Part shown: piece by piece, positions 60,189 to 64,000 of the stretch
Layout of the letters: each line of letters opens with the position of its first letter
Position numbering within the stretch: the stretch's first letter is position 1
Origin: Legionella gresilensis
GTDB lineage: Bacteria; Pseudomonadota; Gammaproteobacteria; Legionellales; Legionellaceae
DNA length: 64,000 bases
Reading direction: 5' to 3'
Assembly (NCBI RefSeq): GCF_900639865.1
Contig: NZ_CAAAHX010000007.1
Span: 149,251-213,250 of the forward strand
The notes under the pieces: model-generated
The model's input: the letters and a program-made list of their open reading frames with translations, nothing else
Told to the model about the DNA's origin: nothing
Database searches by the model: none
Program-made: the position numbers and the translations under genes

Positions 60189-61235
60189 ATGATGGTTAAA
60201 GCATTTATTACAAGGTTAACTTTACTCTCTTTAGGGACAGTGATAACAGCGCAAGCAAATGACACCGCTTTCGGAGGTACGGGTGCTTCTCCTTATCCGA
60301 TTGAACAACCCAATATTAAAATGGCTGCTGAAAAAATAATAATAACTGGCCATAATCTTAATAAAGAAAATAGAAGTGGTTTTTGGGATTACCAATGTAG
60401 CTTTTTATTTGAAAATAATTTAAATAAACCTATTACCATTCAAATGGGATTTCCTTTTCCAGTTAATAATGAAGAATTTGGTAATATTTCTATTCCTGCT
60501 GGTCGTCAATCTAAACAAGGCGCAGCGCTCGTTTATGACTTTGTAGCAACAGCGCGCAATAAACCTATTGCGGTCAGGAAACAAAGAATTACCTCCAATA
60601 AAGAAAAAGGATTAGAATATCAAGAGGCCTACATTTGGAATTTTTCCTTTTTACCCAAAGAAACGGTAACCCTTAATCACCATTATAATACGGGTGTGAC
60701 CTTCGATGTTATGGGGTATCATTGGGTAAATTATGTGTTAAAAACGGGTAAATTATGGCAAGGTGGACGTATTGGGCGTACTGAGATAGATATTATTCCT
60801 AACACTCCTACTCGTTTATGCAGTGAATTAAATAAAAATGCTCATTATACAAAACCCAAACCAAAGGGTATGAAAATCCTGGGCAAGGGTAAAGATAGGC
60901 ATTATGTCTGGAATTTAAAAAATTTTTCACCTGATGATGATTTATCGGTGTGTTTACAAACCGGGCGAAATTATATTCGCTATCGCGTCGTTTATCCTTT
61001 ATTAGAAGAGAATTTGACCCGTTTACGTACGATGAATGCTGAGCAATTAACATTAATAAAAAATACTATATATGCTCAATATGGTCGTCAATTTGAGAAT
61101 AGTAAATTACAGCGCTATTTCAATCGTCAATGGTGGTATGAGCCTAATTCTGGTTATTCAGATAAATTATTAACCGTCGATGATCAGAAAATTTTAGCAG
61201 CTATTCATCAATTAGAATTAAAAAAAGCAAGTTAA
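60189..61235 (+). CDS. secreted DUF4424-like protein with YARHG domain
   Basis: This 348-aa protein has a signal peptide (cleaved near TAQA) and GGAG 11 bases upstream of ATG 60189; the next ATG (60192) is also possible. The N-terminal 245 residues have many beta strands, such as NKPITIQMGFPFPVNN and GYHWVNYVLKTGKLWQ, fitting DUF4424. The last 75 residues match the YARHG domain (LIKNTIYAQYGRQFENSKLQ, QRYFNRQWWYEP), but the usual Y-A-R-H-G is Y-A-Q-Y-G. It is a periplasmic or surface protein of unknown role. Confidence 0.78.
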   Translation: MMVKAFITRLTLLSLGTVITAQANDTAFGGTGASPYPIEQPNIKMAAEKIIITGHNLNKENRSGFWDYQCSFLFENNLNKPITIQMGFPFPVNNEEFGNISIPAGRQSKQGAALVYDFVATARNKPIAVRKQRITSNKEKGLEYQEAYIWNFSFLPKETVTLNHHYNTGVTFDVMGYHWVNYVLKTGKLWQGGRIGRTEIDIIPNTPTRLCSELNKNAHYTKPKPKGMKILGKGKDRHYVWNLKNFSPDDDLSVCLQTGRNYIRYRVVYPLLEENLTRLRTMNAEQLTLIKNTIYAQYGRQFENSKLQRYFNRQWWYEPNSGYSDKLLTVDDQKILAAIHQLELKKAS

Positions 61236-61392
61236 GAAATATAGCTGCTTTTTTAAGCCTATAGCATTATTCTAAGCTCTTAAAAATAAATTATTTTTAT
61301 TTCATTACAAGTTCAGAAGTGTTTTTGGCATTGTTAATATTTCCTTAATCAAATTTGTTTAAAATATAGACAAATTGTTCTTAGGATTTAAT

Positions 61393-63954
61393 ATGCCAGG
61401 ACCACTTAGTGCAAAAGGATTACTACACCAACATAATGAAGACCAATTAAAAAAATTTATTAAGCAAAAGTATGACAAAGATAGCACGCTTAAACTGCCA
61501 AGTATTTCTTTAGTTCCAGGTTATCTTGGTGGTACCCAGGTAGATACTTATACTAAAACTAGCCCTAACTTCACTGAAGGCCGTATAAATTTCCTTAAAA
61601 AAAATGGTCATGCTGAGGGCTTTACATGGACTTCTACGCCTGAAAATCTCAAAAAAGCAGTGCGTTGGGGAATTATTAAGCCTGAGTCTTTAACTGGCAA
61701 AGTAATCGCTTGTTTAGGTCAGTACCGCGTTTTGGCGCATGAACGTGTTGCCAAGGGTATGGTAAGTAATACCCAGCATATTAAACTTGAATTACTTGAT
61801 GTATATCAAGATAGAATTGAAGCTTTACAAGATTTAGAGCGGTTGGTTAATAAAGATAATAATGTACAAGATTTTGTTAAATCAATTAACGATTATATTG
61901 AAAGAATCAAATTTATTCAAAGTAACGTAGAATTAAAACTAAAATCTTTAGACGAGATAAATCCAGGTAAAGCAAAACAAATCAAAGCAGATTTAGACGA
62001 GGATATTAAACGCGCTCAGGAATACTTACAGGATTTACAAAAAGAAAAGAATTTACGCCCTTACAATCGTGCTCGTGGACGGCATTCCATTTTAGAGTTT
62101 GTTAAGCAACAAACAATGATGCATCTTTATGAGTTACAAGGGATTAATCAAGATTTAACTTATAGTAACAAGCGTTTTTTTGCCCTTACGCGCGGCGAGC
62201 TCAACGATTACATTGAAGATGCTCGCAAAATTATAGATGATTACGAAGGTGATCCTCGCAATATAATTACTGCAGCACATCAAGGTAATTTTAGACCAGA
62301 AAAAAGTCCTAATAACAAAAGCGATGAGGTTGGAGGACCAGACAATTTAGTAACCTATGATTTTACAGCGGAGCATTTAAATGGGAAACAGGAGCGTCAA
62401 GCTTTATTAGCAATAAGCTTTATAGAAGGTTGGGATGAGGTTGACTATACAGATCCTAAGAAGCCTAAAGTTAAAAGAAAAGAGAAGGAAGAGGAATTAA
62501 GTGTTATTGCCGCTACTCGTTGGAAAACTCATCGCAATTTTAAAGCATTTATAATTAGTTTTGCCTACTTTATTTTTAATATTTTTAAAAGCTCGATATG
62601 GCCTGTAAAGCCTTGGCAAGAAGAAACCTGGAAAGACAAAGAATTTCATTTGGCAGCCACAGAATTATGTGAACATGCTAAGCCTGATGAACCAATGTGG
62701 TATAAGTTTGGTCGTTCTGCCAAAAAAGTTGGCGATGCCTTTATTGATCTGTTTAAAGGTGTTTTTAATGTTGGTGGAAAATTATTTCACCAGGTTTCAT
62801 TTGGCATTAGGGATGATTGGTATTTAACGGAAAATTTAGGGCATTTAAAAGATACATTTGAAGAAGTGCAGAAAGAAATAAACAGCATTTCTACAGAAGA
62901 AAAAAAACTTTTACAGGAAACATTAAGTACAGTAGAAAATAAATTAAAAGAAAATGGAAAATCCATTGAAGGGTTTAAGGCTAAAGAAGAGGATGGGTAC
63001 CCTTTAGCAAAAATTCCCTATCATTTAACCGCAGGTGATCAAAACGATATCCTTACCTCCATGCTTCGTGGTGTCAATGGTTTTGCTAATGTTTTCACTC
63101 ATAATATTTTTGCTAAAGATCCAGTTGCAGGTTTGGCCTTTTTATCAACTTATGCCATTGGTGGTGCTGTTATTTTTTTTCCTGCTGTTTGTAAAGCATT
63201 TTTACCCTCAGCTTATATAAATTGGTTTACCCACGCCTCTTATTGTATGGGTAGTTCTCACGAAGCAGCAGCTATTGCAGGTGGCTCGACGCAGGCTCAA
63301 ATTGGCTCTAGTGTAATAGATTTAATTGCACATGGCCCAACTAGCTCTACAATGCAAGTTGTTTCTGATATTGTTGAAAATCCAATAACAGTTGCTGCTG
63401 GGTGTGTTCTTGCCTATTCGTTAGGCTACTATCTTGTTAATGGAATTAAAGGCCATACGATTCCTTATGTAAGTGATTTTTTTAAGAGCGATTTAGGATC
63501 GGTACCTGAAACAGGATATCCTCTTATTGGTGCTAAAGTAGGAATTAGCATTTACGAAGCATTTCATACTCCAGAAAATAATCCTTACATTATTGTTTCT
63601 CTAACCTATAAACATGGGGAAGTTGATGAGAAAACAGAAGAATATAAAATAGAACTAACGCAAGAAGATTTACGTATTCGAAATCAGATGCGTATAGCAA
63701 CTTGGCTTGTTGAAAATTCTGAGCATCTGCCAAAACTTAAACCAAAGTCTCTTATTACAATTGCCAGACAAATTGATGCGCATTTTTCAGAGGAAGAAGC
63801 AGCTGCTTTAAAAAAAATGCTATATCCTGAAAAAGCACATTCTATTGCTTATCAATTGATTGCTATCCCAACTAGTTATATTCCAGCTTTACTAAGAGTT
63901 TTAATTAATAGTGTTATAAGCTTGTCGGTGTCGCGAAATGTTTCGTTTAAATAA
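61393..63954 (+). CDS. large membrane-associated protein, putative effector
   Basis: The ATG at 61393, six bases after AGGA, gives 853 aa; an upstream TTG at 61375 is less likely. Residues 1-360 are charged and mostly helical, with coiled coil at about 130-225 (LDVYQDRIEALQDLERLVNK). A Trp/Lys-rich part follows, then hydrophobic Gly/Ala-rich segments (about 570-605, 660-700). The final 150 residues are soluble, ending VISLSVSRNVSFK. A segment near residues 545-590 (YHLTAGDQND, FTHNIFAKDPVAGLAF) resembles 405-450 of the 1110-aa protein at 1731-5063, suggesting common descent. No enzyme motif is seen. Effector status is inferred from architecture. Confidence 0.72.
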   Translation: MPGPLSAKGLLHQHNEDQLKKFIKQKYDKDSTLKLPSISLVPGYLGGTQVDTYTKTSPNFTEGRINFLKKNGHAEGFTWTSTPENLKKAVRWGIIKPESLTGKVIACLGQYRVLAHERVAKGMVSNTQHIKLELLDVYQDRIEALQDLERLVNKDNNVQDFVKSINDYIERIKFIQSNVELKLKSLDEINPGKAKQIKADLDEDIKRAQEYLQDLQKEKNLRPYNRARGRHSILEFVKQQTMMHLYELQGINQDLTYSNKRFFALTRGELNDYIEDARKIIDDYEGDPRNIITAAHQGNFRPEKSPNNKSDEVGGPDNLVTYDFTAEHLNGKQERQALLAISFIEGWDEVDYTDPKKPKVKRKEKEEELSVIAATRWKTHRNFKAFIISFAYFIFNIFKSSIWPVKPWQEETWKDKEFHLAATELCEHAKPDEPMWYKFGRSAKKVGDAFIDLFKGVFNVGGKLFHQVSFGIRDDWYLTENLGHLKDTFEEVQKEINSISTEEKKLLQETLSTVENKLKENGKSIEGFKAKEEDGYPLAKIPYHLTAGDQNDILTSMLRGVNGFANVFTHNIFAKDPVAGLAFLSTYAIGGAVIFFPAVCKAFLPSAYINWFTHASYCMGSSHEAAAIAGGSTQAQIGSSVIDLIAHGPTSSTMQVVSDIVENPITVAAGCVLAYSLGYYLVNGIKGHTIPYVSDFFKSDLGSVPETGYPLIGAKVGISIYEAFHTPENNPYIIVSLTYKHGEVDEKTEEYKIELTQEDLRIRNQMRIATWLVENSEHLPKLKPKSLITIARQIDAHFSEEEAAALKKMLYPEKAHSIAYQLIAIPTSYIPALLRVLINSVISLSVSRNVSFK

Positions 63955-64000
63955 ACATCAATAAGAACTATTTTTAACAATAGTTTAAATACTGCAAACA

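Noticed and set aside
1..64000. CRISPR arrays, phage genes and intact insertion sequences
   Set aside because: No regularly spaced direct repeats, no transposase, integrase or phage structural gene was found.

Overview
The window is AT-rich bacterial DNA, roughly one third G+C by eye, with about 55 protein genes, one tRNA and at least four broken genes. It fits the genus Legionella or a close relative in the Legionellales. The reasons are a subclass B3 metallo-beta-lactamase that strongly resembles FEZ-1 of Legionella gormanii, many large proteins of the kind injected by the Dot/Icm type IV secretion system, a LegC-like coiled-coil membrane protein, and the general codon and base composition. 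No Dot/Icm component, phage gene, intact insertion sequence or CRISPR array is visible.

Layout. Positions 1-1450 hold two GNAT acetyltransferases, one AAC(6')-like. 1731-5063 is a giant multi-pass membrane protein with a distant relative at the right edge (61393-63954). 5194-15094 holds metabolic and secreted genes: a sugar-epimerase-like SDR, a frameshifted symporter/binding-protein fusion, a short SDR, an NCS2 permease with an extra C-terminal domain, a discoidin-diheme oxidoreductase and the FEZ-1-like beta-lactamase. 15239-24686 is an accessory, effector-like block: a decayed gene, an unknown 361-aa protein, a His-rich membrane protein, a 48-residue-repeat ankyrin-like protein, an OTU-type deubiquitinase candidate, a YopJ-like acetyltransferase candidate, and an ankyrin-like protein with a possible nuclear localisation signal. 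24815-27878 is a thiamine salvage operon (thiE-thiM-thiD-tenA) under a TPP riboswitch; a gamma-glutamyltransferase remnant follows it.

28113-47343 mixes transporters, envelope and secreted proteins: a class I glutamine amidotransferase-like protein, a LegC-like protein, a PQQ sugar dehydrogenase, a trehalase, a beta-helix lipoprotein, an outer membrane beta-barrel, a repeat-bearing secreted phosphoesterase, a hexapeptide xenobiotic acetyltransferase and an MltA-like protein. It also contains several tiny secreted or cytoplasmic proteins.

47611-53992 is the most striking locus. A 62-aa precursor peptide with a double-glycine leader is followed by a terminator, a lone cyclic-nucleotide-binding protein, an HlyD-family adaptor, a C39 peptidase/permease/ATPase and a second permease/ATPase. 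The three transport genes match the NHLM/NHLP bacteriocin export cassette. No modification enzyme is present, and the predicted 29-aa mature peptide is very basic and has no cysteine. The right end carries an MFS transporter with a rhodanese, a hotdog thioesterase, a LicD-family enzyme, a WYL-like small protein, a VOC protein, tRNA-Lys(CTT), a polysaccharide deacetylase and a DUF4424/YARHG protein.

The window shows both gene gain (effector-like and export genes) and decay (fragments near 815, 15239 and 27929, and the split symporter). All functions are inferred from sequence motifs and remembered family features; no database search was run.
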